Shown: one piece after another, positions 47,615-60,800 of the stretch | How positions within the stretch are numbered: position 1 is the stretch's first letter | Layout of the letters: every line of letters begins with the position of its first letter | NCBI GenBank assembly: GCA_963514095.1 | Contig: OY741271.1 | Coordinates: 22,939,561 to 23,003,560 of the forward strand | Source of the DNA: Eutrigla gurnardus | Lineage: Eukaryota > Chordata > Actinopteri > Perciformes > Triglidae | Direction of reading: 5' to 3' | Length of the DNA stretch: 64,000 bases | Notes under the pieces: model-generated | What the model saw: the letters and a program-made list of their open reading frames with translations, nothing else | The model's database searches: none | Told to the model about the DNA's origin: nothing | Translations under genes and position numbers: made by a program

Positions 47615-50600
47615 CCCTGCTGCAGCTCCTGGCGCTCTACAATCCAACTGCAGGAGCAGAGGAGACAGTCAGTCAGAGCAGAGGAGGAATGTCCTGTAAC
47701 CCGTTTTCATAATGACACACTTCCTTCGACTAGAATGTGCAGTCAAGGCAAATACAATGTATGTTCAGCCAGCTGTCACTCGGGCTGCACCTCATGTTCA
47801 TTTATAACTTATATTTGTTTGTCTATAAAATGTCAGAAGGGTTTCTGCACAGTTTTGAGTACAAAATATGTTTACACTGCAAAAAATGATTATTATTGAC
47901 TTTAATTGAATTTGAATAAGTGAAATGTTTTGTGCTCATTAGCTCACATAACTGCTTTCTCATCAATAAAACTATAATGTCCCCCTGCATTTACCACCAC
48001 ATAAACACAAGAGGGCACTGTAGAAACAACCTGACAACCCAGTCATTACAACATTTTGACCTATAATAACACAAATTTGTACATAAGACAAACCCTGCGT
48101 AAACAATTCACTATGTTAAGTTATGGATTTTCTGTATTCCCTTTTCTATTATTCCAGATGACTTGCTTTTGTCCTCTTTTAGAGAGCACAGCAAACACCA
48201 AACACATAATAATAATAATTACCATTATTATTGTAGCTGAGAGCATGAAATGGGATTTTTAAAAATGTGTTTTAAAGAAGCAGTTTCAAATAAATGGCAA
48301 TTATTTTGGTGGTGGAAGAAATATGTCGCGACAACCACGTTATCTGTAAAGTCAACCACGTTATCTGTAAAGTCAACTTTTCATAAGCACAGAAAGCGGC
48401 CCTCATTTGACGATTTAACAGCTGAATGAAGAGGTGTTTTTTTAATAATAATGTATTTAACTGAAAACGTATGAAATGTGTTCGCCAGAGTGAACCAATC
48501 CTCTCTCATACGTACAGTCAAACCCGGCAGCAGAGGCGAGAATCCAGTATTTTACGACCCATTGTCCCGAGTTTGAATGATTTGTGACAAAGTTCACGTC
48601 GCAGCTCTTACGATTCGCGGTTTAGTTGCTGTCAAACCCCGATATCTGTCGTCCTCCGACAACTTCTCATTGCGTGTATTTATGTACCCGAGCCTGCATT
48701 GCTTTAGAGGCTCGCAGCGTCCCCTTCCTGGTTTGGTTTGTTTCACCTTTTCCCCGCCGCAGCCCTCAAATCAGGAGCTGGATAAACAGCTTCTACCTCT
48801 TCTTCTTCTACGTTAAAAATGTGGCTGCCGGGCAAACAAATGCGCACTACCGCCACCTAACGTTCAAACTATAGGTGTTGGACGTTGCGGGAAATGGCCA
48901 CTCTTGTGGAACAAACACCAGTAAAGTAAAACATAAAAACTGAAAAAAAGAGTATAATGTTAATGCATTCCCTCCTAAAAATGTCAGGTAATTTAAGGGG
49001 GAGACTCCCCAGGTGAATAGGGTAAATATTTAAGTAACAGGTGATATACCATAACATGAAGGCAATTATTTTTGTATTCAATTATTATTATTTTTTGTAT
49101 GGATTATCATTATGTGCTAATTTGCACAAACGTCCAGAACATAAATCTGAACATTGGATATCGCCGGGTTCAAGATATATATTATTTCATTGTGTCTTCT
49201 GTACAGCCCTGTGGGTTGTTGCTGAAAGCTGCTTCACAAATATACTTGTAATTCATCAACAAAACACTAACAAGAGAATCGTTTGAGCTCAAATCACCTT
49301 ATTACAGTGACTGAAAGGTCTTCTGATAAAGTTAACTTGATGAGACATGTCAGAAAATCTGAGTTACAACTTAATGTATCAGTATAATAAACAAAACACT
49401 AAATGGAGAAAGTGTAACATGTTACTAACCACCTCTGGATATTTGTCACTGTGATTGCTGCCTGTCTTCAAGTATTACTGGATGACTTGAAATAAGAAAT
49501 ATTCAGAAGATAGCTATTCTTCCTGGGTTCCTCACAGTTTTTATAATGACAACGCAGAGATAAACATTCACACTGCTCATTACAACCCACTGACAGTATC
49601 TACTGTCAATAGGCCTACAACAACAACCACTGTTGCTATTAAAACAATACAAACACAAAAGGACTGAAGCTACTATGGTCAAACATACATATCGCCATTT
49701 AACACAGAATGTCCACGAAACTCGTCCACAACAAAGATTACTTATCAATTATTGAAAGTTTTTCAAAGAAAAGCATAACGAGCATTGCAGTGATTGGTGT
49801 AGAAATGCATTAAACTGTCGCTAATCTCACGTCAGTCACAGCAACACAAACAAATACACGTTTCCAAGGCGACGATGCGCTACGAGAGCTTGTTTTTACG
49901 TGTTTTATAGCGTCGAGTTTACATTTGGAAGACCGTTTATTCCATCAGGAAGCTAACGGAGCTTAGCCACTTTTTCAGACACATTACAGCAACTCCTGTC
50001 CAATAAATCTGATATATTTTACACGTTTATTCTTAATAAGAATCGACCTCTTTTTTTTTTAACGTAGCCGTGTGGTTGTTACCATTGCAACTTACCCATT
50101 TAAAAGATGCCCGGGGGCGACTAACACTCTCTCGTTTTATTATGTTTTCAAAGGGAGTCTGGTGGTCGTCCACGGATATAATTTACAATCCCCTTGATCG
50201 CCCGTCGCATTTTGGTGACGTATGTCAACAAGTGAACTTCAGGCGCCCCCTACAGACCGAATGAGTCACTGCATCGAACAAGAAGAACTGAACAGTGGTG
50301 GAAAAGTAAAGTGTGTTGTGATGATGAAGTACCATTTTGACATACTTGTAATTTGTGAGTATTATTTGCATTAAATGCAACTTTATACTTCTAATTTTTC
50401 AAGGTGAGACATAAAGAAACATAACAAATAACAAGTTAGCCTACTAAATTTTTTTTTTCATAATTCCACTGGTCTATTTTTTTTTAATGTGTGATCCAAT
50501 TGATCAAAGTACCTGGGTTTATGTATTTGCTTGCGTTTTTCCTATAAGCACTTGATTTTGTGAATGATGTGGCATGAAGTAAAGTATTTGTAATTGAAAA

Positions 50601-50740
50601 AATAACCTAAAAAATAAAAAGGGATACATTTTTTTGATAAATTAATACTGATATTAACTGAACTGTTGATTTAAGTATTAACTAGTTGGTTTAGATCTGC
50701 TATTGGGTACTACAGTTCTAAATATTTTCCCCATCCCTAA
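47615..50740. other. 5' flank of zbtb39, no further gene seen
   Basis: The zbtb39 first non-coding exon must lie here, but I cannot place it. GC-richer patches are near 48590-48780 and 50100-50240. A 22-base unit is tandemly duplicated near 48334-48377. Remaining ORFs are short and motif-free. Confidence 0.4.
48334..48377. repeat. Tandem duplication of a 22-base unit
   Basis: The unit CAACCACGTTATCTGTAAAG (plus T and its neighbour) occurs twice head to tail with no mismatch. Confidence 0.8.
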
Positions 50741-51495
50741 CTTAAACCAACCGGAAGTTAATTAGCAGTGTGCACGAGGACATGTCTCCAATGTCGTCGG
50801 AAAGTCCCTCTGGCTTCTCGTGGGTTTTGCCTGCGCTCACGTCACGTCACGTTGAGATATACGTTATGCTAAAAGTTGAGTGACTAGGAAATAAGTCTAA
50901 AGCTTGTATTAATGTGTGGAGTAGATTGCAGTGAAACGGTTTCCCCCGCAGAGGCCACGAGAGAGAGACCACCGCGTCCATCTTAGTTAGCCCCCGGTAA
51001 GCTAACGCTAGCTTCTCTGCTCTAGTTTAGCTAGTTTTGCTGCGTGTTAGCAACAAACGTAAATCAGTGCAAATCATATTTCAGTGGTTTGTGAATGTAA
51101 ATGTTATGTTTATTTGAGTTTTTTAAAATAATATTCACTTTGTTACTGTGGGAGAAAAAAACATGGGGCAGACTTGAGGTCCCCTACCAGTCAACATCAA
51201 TGATATTGGTTTACAGTACAACATGGAGCGAGTTAGTCATGCGATCCGATCTCTTTCATGCCATATTACACACACACACCTCCTAATTGTGAGACTTCTA
51301 CCCCTATCAGGTACCCTCCTCTGTGTACAACTTATCTTTTTTTCCCCCACCATAACTTATGGTGTCTTCTTTCTGGGCCTCACATGGACACGATATGCAG
51401 AACTAATGGTGTTTACATGCTTTAGCATTGGCATAACATGAGCACAACACTTCCTGTATTCAAGACACCATCACTTTTTTTTTAACGATACATCC

Positions 51496-51970
51496 TAGGG
51501 CTGGGCGATATGACCTCAAATCAATATATTGAGGAACTCACCTCGATGACGATAAATGAACGATCAGTAATCAGTAAACAGAATGCATTGCACATCTTTT
51601 CCCATAGACAATGAATGGGACGCGGGGAAACACCGCAGCCTGTGGACACGCACTTTTACTTCGGCTGCCGCTGCAGCAGCGTTTAAACCGGCGGGCTCCA
51701 TTTTCGTCTCACCCACACTTTCCCTTCTTGTTACAGACTGGATGGGGTGGAGTCACGTGACTGCACACGCTGTATACGTAGTACAGTACAGCCGAGCGTC
51801 TTAAAGGGACATGAACATACTGGTAGCCTACCTACACACACAGCCAAACAAGAAAAAAACGATTTTTTTTTTTTTTTTTTTAAACCGAATATACCGACAT
51901 GGGCAAAATGACGTCGGTTGTCGTCGTAAATTTCGGTATCGGTACATTTTCGGTGTATCGCCCACCCCTA
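51496..51970. mobile_element. Complete hAT-type MITE with perfect 8-bp target duplication
   Basis: The 475-base element starts TAGGGCTGGGCGATA and ends with the inverse of TAGGGGTGGGCGATA (14 of 15). It is flanked by ATACATCC at 51488-51495 and again at 51971-51978. There is no transposase frame. The interior holds a poly-T tract (about 51863-51881) and a run of Ala codons by chance. Exact flanks suggest a fairly recent insertion. Confidence 0.88.
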
Positions 51971-52782
51971 ATACATCCACGGTGACCTAACAATATTAAA
52001 GCCTTTAATACAATCATTGAATCAGTTGGGATTAAAGAGAGTAATGTATCATTTTAAATTTGTGAAGTAATTGCATTTGTTCAGTGCTCACTTTGATGTT
52101 GATCTAGTGTGATGAAGACATCATTTGAATATGAAGGGAAAAGCAAAGCAGAGACTACCGGCCTTGTTTGTAAATGCAGGTCATGTCTTTGATTCAGTGA
52201 GAAGATCCGGTAAAGACGATTCAACGATTCCAGTAGAAGGCGAGACTCCCGGCTTGATTTCCAAGAACCCGGATCTACACGGAAACAGCTGGATGAACAA
52301 TCTGCTTTGTGGTAGGATCGTGCCAGAAACCAGCTCAAACATACCTGAAAATATGACTCATCACACTCTAGACAGGCCAGACCTCCTTCTGATCTGAACT
52401 CAAACAAGTTTACTTGTTCAGACACTTACTTGGATGTTACTTGAAACTCCCACATTAGAACAAATAAGCTTAGCTTCTTTAATTATTCTATTATATGTAC
52501 ATTATTATTTTTTTGTTGGGAAAATGAATCAAGTTGAATTAAGTTTCAACTTTATATGTACTGCTGGGAAAAGCTTTATCTATAATAAATGAATCAGACT
52601 TTATATGTTTTATTTATATTTTATATTAATAATCTGGGGGGGGGGGGTGTAGTGGACAAGAATTACCGGTACATGTATTTATAGGCTTATTTCACATACC
52701 TGATGTTATGTAGCAGACGGCCCAGACACACAGAGACTAAATAAAACGCAACACATTATCCAAATAATGCTAAATAAAAAAA

Positions 52783-52788
52783 AGTTTA
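52783..52788 (-). terminator. Candidate poly(A) signal of agap2 (- strand)
   Basis: TTTATT on the + strand gives AATAAA on the - strand about 1.1 kb after the agap2 stop. + strand AATAAA signals lie within 50 bases, so the site may serve convergent transcripts. Confidence 0.35.
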
Positions 52789-53880
52789 TTTGAGTTCGGT
52801 AACCATTTCTTTCAGCTCATTACAGATTCACACGACCCACAAAGTGTCAAAAATAACAATGACACCTGCAACTCTTCATACTTCACTGTGAACGAACGGG
52901 ATAGACCTACACAACAGTAACATGAACGTGAGTGATGTCTTTATGTAGTCGTTTGGCCATCCCAAATAAAACGTTTTTTACAAATAGCCACATGTTCACG
53001 TTATGTAAAAGCATTTTATTTACTGGTTTATGCTTTTATGACATGTAGGAGAATACGAAATTAGACAATGAAAAAACAAACCTGACATATTTTCAAAACT
53101 ACCAGTAGAAATCATTTACAAAATTGAGTCTTTGTTTTTTTCAGTTGTGTCTTCGTTACAGAGTTTAACATTAAGCATGTAGTATAGGTACATTAACAGT
53201 ATATTAAAATGCCATATCTTTGACCTGTGAGAGGAACACTGATATATTCATATTCCAAAACCATTAATTTTTCTAGTCTAAGCAGAATAATTTCAGCTGA
53301 TTTGTTGCTGAAAACAGTTTATATTTGCCATACTGGCCTTTATACTGCTGTAACAGGCACACTAACTAACAACATGACATTTTGTAGGTTTTATTTGTAA
53401 AGCCAAAGAAAATAATAGCTGTTTTGGTCCAGTCACAAATTTGAATAAATGCAGCACCCGCTCAATGTATTGACGATACTGTCACCCAACACAGTTTGCT
53501 CTAAAACTTGTTGCTTTTCATCATCATAGTCGGATTATTGCACTTCTTCTGGAGGAAGTGTAACAAGACGCAGTTTGTCCGCTCTAAAATTACAGAAGAC
53601 GGCTACAAAGTTCTACTCGAGTCATTTTGAAATGAGGTCACCAACAACACAGTAATTCAGCAACATATCTGTCATCAACAAATTGAATGAATATTGCTTT
53701 TAAGTTGTTTGATATGTTGTTCAGTCTTCAGAAACACGTTTTAAATTCCTTAGTACTGCAATATTGTCATTTTTCCCCTTTGTATGATGCTCTCCAACAT
53801 ATCTTGTGTTGTTAAAAGATTTCTAAATAATAAGCAACGTCCAGTCGTCACCCTCCGTGCGGTGTCATCCTCGGTTCGCG

Positions 53881-54847
53881 CTACGACACCCGTTTCCTGG
53901 AGCTGGTTCGGCCCAAACTGGCAGTGCTGGACCGGCGAGAGAGGACGGGGGTGGCAGTGATGGGGGACGTGTCGTTGGGACATCCGTATTGGATCAAAAT
54001 ATCAATGCAGCCTTTGCTCCCTGTTTTTCTGGCCATCCTCATGGCAGTCTGGCCTTGGTTGTCCTTCGCCTTCACGTCGATTCCGTACTGTAGGGAGGAG
54101 AGAGACGAGATTTGCTCTTTTAAAAGCCCGTTTATAGAGTAAATAATGATAGAACTCTTTGCAACCCTTTGCTATTCAAACATGCAGCTGAAAACTATCA
54201 TAATTAAGGGCGTTTCTTATTAAACTACCACTTCAGTATGGTAGCACCCATGAGACAAAGCAGAATACTAACTGGGAAAATCAGCTGACTCTGGAGTCCC
54301 ACATTCACTGCATGTTAATTGCGTTTCGGAAATGACAATACATTACTGACAAAGGCGAGCCCTGCATTATAAGCTAATCAAGTGTCTGGTAGATTAGAGG
54401 GGCCTTCCGTCTCATTTTAAGTTTATATTGTGTTCAGAAAGTGCAAGTTGGTAAATCTTTGACTGTGCTAAATTTGATAATCAGAGCAGAGGGATGGATA
54501 GCTGTAAGGGAGGGAGGTGGAGGGGGATTATAGAACCATTTTTGACCAAAATGTAGCAGAAACTAATGGAACCATTGCAAACTAAACTAAGAACATTTCT
54601 GTTCGGCCACATTTGAAGAGATGTGTAGATAGATGCAAATTAAACTGAGGATGCCCGTGAGAACTTGAAGGCAGCAGGGTACATTCACAATGTCCAGAGG
54701 ACAGTAGACGGCCAAAAGGGTCCCAACTTTGGACACCAAAACCAGTTTCATGTGATCTACATGAAGCTTTATTATGAAAATGTTTTGCCCTCTTTTCCTC
54801 GTCATATATGAGTAGACAAAAATGAACAGATGGTGGTCTATGAAGAA

Positions 54848-54892
<45 letters not shown>

Positions 54893-57800
54893 GAAGAAAC
54901 CCACCCAGACGAGCAGCTGTGTCATGACTACGTCTCCCAGCTGACAAGTAGCATGCAGCGCCGAGCGAGGTGGCGAAGTCGACCCCGTCACTTGAGCGTT
55001 GATCCGTTCCTTGGTGCTGTGGGCCAGAAGGAGCAGCAGTCTGGGCAGATCTCTCTCGGTCACCGCAGAAAGCAGCCACGCCGGCATACCGTCGTCTGGA
55101 AGCTGGGGCCCCAGGGCCGACTGGAGAGGCGGCACGAATACCCGTTGTTCGTACTTTGCACGAATCCACGACTCTCTTTCCTCACTTGGAAGGACAGACA
55201 CACAGGAGAGTCATGCATGGATTGTCCAAAAATTTGAGTCCCTGGCATTTGAGGTCTGAGTCAGCTCACAACATTTTTATTAACTGATCAAGTTTGCTGC
55301 CTTTCATATCTCACCATTTCTGTAATTAGTGCATAAACAGACACTGACTGCACACAGTTGACTATCTAGCTAAACTAATCAATGCGGTTGAGACTTAATA
55401 GAAAAGGGGCTGAATGGGTCCATGACAACACACGCAGTGGTATCGGGTATCAGAGTAACATTATTTCTTTTGCTATGTTCCTTTGAATACATGGTGATAC
55501 CCACTGTGTTGCAGAAGGTGTGGGTTTGGTTCGGCCCTGGGTGCAGCTCTCCCAGATGCTGTTGGCCATGTGGTTTCCGATGGCAGCCAGGACTTGTGTG
55601 AGCTCTCCGGGCCAGTCGTCAAGGTCCAGGGAGCGGACGCGGGACAGGTGAGTCCCCAGGTTTCGATGGATCCCTGAGCACTCGATGCAGATCAGCGCGC
55701 CAAGGTTGAGACTGGCCCAGGTGGGATCTGGAGGGCAAAGAGAAGAGGAGATCTGTTACGGGATGCCCATAATGAACTCAAACCGATAATTGAAGAGCAG
55801 TGGAGGGAAGTACATTTAATCAGATACTGTACTTTAGTACAATTTTGAGGTACTTTCAGCTATTTTACACTTCAAATTCATACAATTCAGCAGCAAATAT
55901 TGTACATTTTACTTATTTGACATTAAGTATACTTTGATGTCTCAAGTAAAATTTTCAATTACTTTTTAAATGATCTTTTTAGTGAAAGATTTGAGTACTT
56001 CTTACACCGCCGCAGGCATGTAAGCAGATTTATCCTCCAGAGTAAATGCTGATATTTAAGATCTTACTTGGTGCTTCACAGTCAACACACAGGTTGTTGC
56101 CCTTGGCGTTACGGATGGCCTGCAGCGCAACAGCCTCACTCTGGCTGCTCCTCCGAGCCTGCACACAAAAAGCACACACACACATTTAATTCCTTTATAT
56201 GTCCGCATAATTACTTATATTACCTACAAAGAATAAATACTATAACATACAGATGGGTGTAAATACCGCAACATACATTTACCGTCAATGCCCCAAACCC
56301 CAATTAACAGGTGACACTAAGTCATGTGTATTGAAATGTATTGATTGATCACAATCTCTGCCCCACTTCCCCCAGCTCCCTGCATTTCCTATAACTCTCT
56401 GAATTTGCCATTCTCCATCCATTCACCCTCAGAATTTCCCACCATTCCCGGTCACTAATCACACCAATTTCATTGGCATTTCTTTTGCATGTGCAGGGTT
56501 AAAGTTGTTGTTGTGTGCACCTTGTTTCTGCCACTCTCACAGGACTGCAGGCTGGCCAGGATCTGGCTCTCTATAGCGGACACCCACGAGTCCCGGTCCT
56601 CCAGGCTCTGAGCCTCAAAGTGCCACGTCTGCCCGGTGAACGACACTATGATAAAGTCTGCATTCTCTTCATCTGCGGGTAAAATGGAAGCAGAACAAAC
56701 TCAAGTAAGATTTGGATGCGTACAGAGACGGCTAATTGACCATGGCTTAATGAAATGGGCATAACGAATCCACAGTCAGTGAAGGAAGTACAAAAAAACG
56801 AATGCAAAACAGCAGTTTGATGGAAGGTGAGAACAAAAACATCTGGACATTATTGCAATGAAAACCAGTCAAATGAACAACACAAGGTTGGGATGTCAGA
56901 CACCGAAGAGGAAAACGGACAGTATGTTAATCGGCTCCATCACCCTCACTTGTTACCTGTCTTATTAATGTTTCTCAAGCTACCAAAGCTCTTTAATTTC
57001 CACATTTTGCGTTTGGCTGCAGAGCAACAGATGAGCACAGGGAAAGGAAAAAGAAGAGAAGTGTTAAGAAAAGACCGTTAAGAAATATTCTGAGAAAGAC
57101 AAACACAAATGTCTATCCTCACAGAAGAGACAGTGATTTAAGAAAAAGGAAATATTTTGTTGCAAGAATCAAATGCAGCTCTTCTTTAAAAAACATACTT
57201 TGTAGTTTAATTTTCTAGGTTTGCGTTTAAAAAAGCTGAGTTACCTTCAGCCTGCCCGACGGCTGCATCTCCTTTCTGATTCATGCTCTTCTTCCTTCTG
57301 TTCTTCTTCCTGTCGCTCATGGGAGATGATTGGCCGGGGTCTTTTCCAGCAAAAGGACCGGCTCCTCCTTCAAGGGCGTCTGACATAAGGGCAACAATAA
57401 TTAGTCGTATATTATTTATGTAAGACAGCACTGAATAGCTACAGCCTGAGTGGAGCTCAATTGTTTTTGAACTGGTGTGACTGAAAGGTTTATATTTCTT
57501 ACAGTACGCACCGACACTTTGCGCTTTGGTGGACAATGAGGAGGGGCAGCGCTGAAGTCCTCGGTCTCCTCCTTGAGGCGACAGGCCGCCATCAACCACA
57601 GACAGAGTGGCTGGACACAACTGTGGAACTGAACGCGAGAGAAGAAGGGAGGAGTTTATACACAGTATGTGAAATTTATTTTTTAATTGACAATATAATG
57701 AAATCTGAATTTCTAAAGGGAATAAAAGATGCTTGGAGATATGGGGTATGGGAGTCCCTCGAGAGAATTTGAAGGGTTTTAACCAAAGAAATGTTGCATA

Positions 57801-60800
57801 TATAAAGTAGTGGTAGTATAAAGAAGTGTAAAATGTTAGGTTAAGTACAGTATTTTGAGATGGACCAGCACATTGGGGGTTTTATTTGTTAATAATATGA
57901 AAAGTCTAGAATAAACCTTTAAAAAGAAAACATCTGCCCTCAAGAAGAAGTACCTGTACTGCTGCTGTCGGCAGCTGTCGGCTCCTTACTCAGCCCGTTG
58001 ACCCCGGGGGGGACCGGTGAGGGTCCTGCAGGGACGACGGCTCTCGGAGGACGTTTCCCGGGAACTTTAACTGTCACGCGCAGCAGGTCGATTTCTTTCC
58101 CGTGGATGTTCTGCGTGTAGTCCTGAAACAATATATCACACGTTAGACATTTTCACCAGGAAAACAGATGAACAAGAATATATGATTTACAAATTATAAG
58201 CTGAATTTATGAGCAAGTAAACAAAGCGTTGCTTCTACAGCTTGATATGGCCAATAGCTTATTGTTGTAGATAATGTTAGCAAGACGCTGCTGGTTTTTC
58301 CCCTGACATATTCAGTGTTGGAAAGCTACTGTATTTATTACTTCACCAAAAGTATCTGACTGCTGGAGTTACTTTTAAATATATTAAGATTTTACAAACA
58401 AAACATGATCACTTTATACAATTATATTGAAATATATGTATCATATATGAAATACAGTATGATAATATAACTCATACATATACGGTTGGCTCCTTTTACT
58501 TTAATACTTTTCTACATTGACAAGAAATCAATGCTGGATGCACTAAAATCAAAAGTAGTCATTATGCACAATGGCCCGTTTAAATTCATGTTTGTTATGT
58601 TGTCATGTAGTTATTGAAGCATTAAAGCATTTATCACTTTAATGCTGCAGCTCATACAGCTGGAGCAATACATTGTCTTATCTTAATCTATAATAATGCA
58701 ACATATTGTTTTGTTGTTTATATTTTCGTTCATAATCTTAACCTGCAAAGTAACACATGTTAGTGTACCGTATACACCAGTATAAAATAGAAATACTCAA
58801 GTTAAAGTACCTCAAAATTGTACAAAAGTACAGCACTTGAGTAAATGTACTTAGTTACTCTACTGGAAACTCAATGTAAAAAAATTAAAAATAAAATCAA
58901 TAGTCAGTAAAAGTTTCACAACGATTCCTGTAGTCCTGTATTGAAGAATAATAATTATATGGTGGAAACCATAATAAATCTAAAAAGCTTTTGGGTAATT
59001 AAAAATGTAGTGATGATAATGCAGGAACACGAGAACATGTGCTAAATGTGCTATGGCTTATTATCACCAGTAGGTTACGCTTGTATGTAGAAATTGTACA
59101 TCAGATTATATTCGATGAAGGGCTATTGATTCTTCTCCAATGTGGGGTGGGGGGGGGGGGGGGCGCCCTCTATTGACCAGCCGCTACTGTTGCAGTGAAA
59201 ACTCTGAATCCTCCACTGTGTGTTTTACTGCTGCATCGATCTGTCTCGTGGGTGCGTTCTCTTACACTGGAGCTGGAGTGGTACGACAGCGTGCCATTGT
59301 TGGACAGGGTGACGTACTTCTTCTTCCACTCCTTATTCAGGGAGCTGCCGCTTCTCTTCCACAGGATGCTCTATCAAAGACAACAACCGAGGTCACTCCA
59401 CCCGCAACAAACGGCGCTCTTGAGTCTGCCTAAATTTAGAGCCGAGACAGTTTCTTCAAAGTGTAAAGCAACAATAGAAGTAACAGTAACTGAAAGCACA
59501 ATATTAATAGTACACCCTTGAGAAAGGTTGAAAGATTTTTTTTTTTTTTGCTGCTTATATAAGATGAAATAGTTGAAGAGGGAATTATTGTGATGCTGCA
59601 AGCAAACTGAAGCATGAAGAGTGGGCTTATGTGATGTAATGTTAACCAAACCTGTTTGATGGGCACGCCCCGCACGTTGCTCTGGTCTCCTTTAGGGTCA
59701 GCGGACTTCTTATCTGAGTCCCGGTTCTGAAATAAGAATCCAACAGCAGGACGGTGTTTAAAAAGGGCAGGAGAGAGAGAGAGGGAGAGGGAGGCAGAGA
59801 TGGAGCTGAATGAAGTGAAGTGATGACAGGAGACGAAAAGGTGCGAGACAACCGGCAGTTGGCAACAACTGACCTTGAAGAGGGAGGGTCGTCTGGGGAT
59901 GCTCTTCAGCGAACGTGAGTTGACACTACCTCCCCCCTCTCCCTGTGCAACCCGCAGATCTCTGTGACCGATCACAGGGGTGGAGGGGAGGGAGTAGGCG
60001 TAGCCACAACTCGGGCCATTACTGGCCTGAGAGGTGGAGCGAGGATGGGTGGGGGGACAGCAGGGTCAGGAGGTCAAGGGGGGGGATGGGAATGGAGGCG
60101 TGAGGGAAGAGATGGAGAGAGTGAGAATGGCATGAATGATGAAAAACAGGTGAAGCATATTGACAAAAAAAAAGTGGGCGATGATCGACTTGATTTTTCA
60201 ACCATGAACGAGGGAAACGTGATACTGATGGAGCTGAGGTGGATGTGGAGTGAGTGATGGATGGATGAGCTAGGAGATGCGTTGGAAATGAGATTTCAGG
60301 TTTTAACTTTTAGAATGCATGTAACTCTCAAATTACCCAGAGAGCTCCACATTCACACTTTTTGAAAATCCCACCTCCGTCGTTTTAAAATAAATATTAT
60401 TATTGTTTTCAATGGAATATTTTTTTCAGGACACACTTGTGTCTCTTTTACTTATTAAAGCTGAATCTGCAGAAAAAAGGCGTTGGCTTCGGGACCACTA
60501 AAAAATCTCTTGAAGCTTGATGAAGGTGAGCCGAGCAATAAACAAACGCTCAGCCAAGGTGAGACGGGAGTTTGATTTTGAAAAAAAACCAGCATGGCAA
60601 CAGCAAAACACCTTCATCTGTGTGCCGTTTTATCTGGTCTTATGTAATATCTGTCTAGACTGGAAATAGATTGTGTTTACCCAAACAAAAGAACAATGTT
60701 TCCTATGCATTGTAAGGCAACCTTGGAGTGTCCTGAAAGGTGACCTAAAATAAAATGTATTGTTATTATTAATAACACCTGAGTGTGTTCAGCCATCTAT

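Larger units (their letters stand above)
50810..52800 (+). other. Possible small transcription unit, unidentified
   Basis: A GC-rich stretch with repeated CACGTCA motifs (near 50838-50853; CRE-like) precedes a purine-rich segment ending at a good donor, CCCCG|GTAAGC (50998). Candidate downstream acceptors are TACCAG (about 51190) and GATCTAG (52107). The latter exon holds an 88-codon ORF, ATG at 52131 to 52397, that I do not recognise (contains GNSWMNNLLCGR). AATAAA signals occur near 52738 and 52770. This could be a small protein gene, a long non-coding RNA or coincidence. Confidence 0.2.

Noticed and set aside
55501..55520. Alternative agap2 donor giving an exon end at TGG|GTATCA
   Set aside because: It needs a different acceptor and breaks the conserved EERESW spacing; ACACA|GTGGGT keeps frame and length equal to the family.
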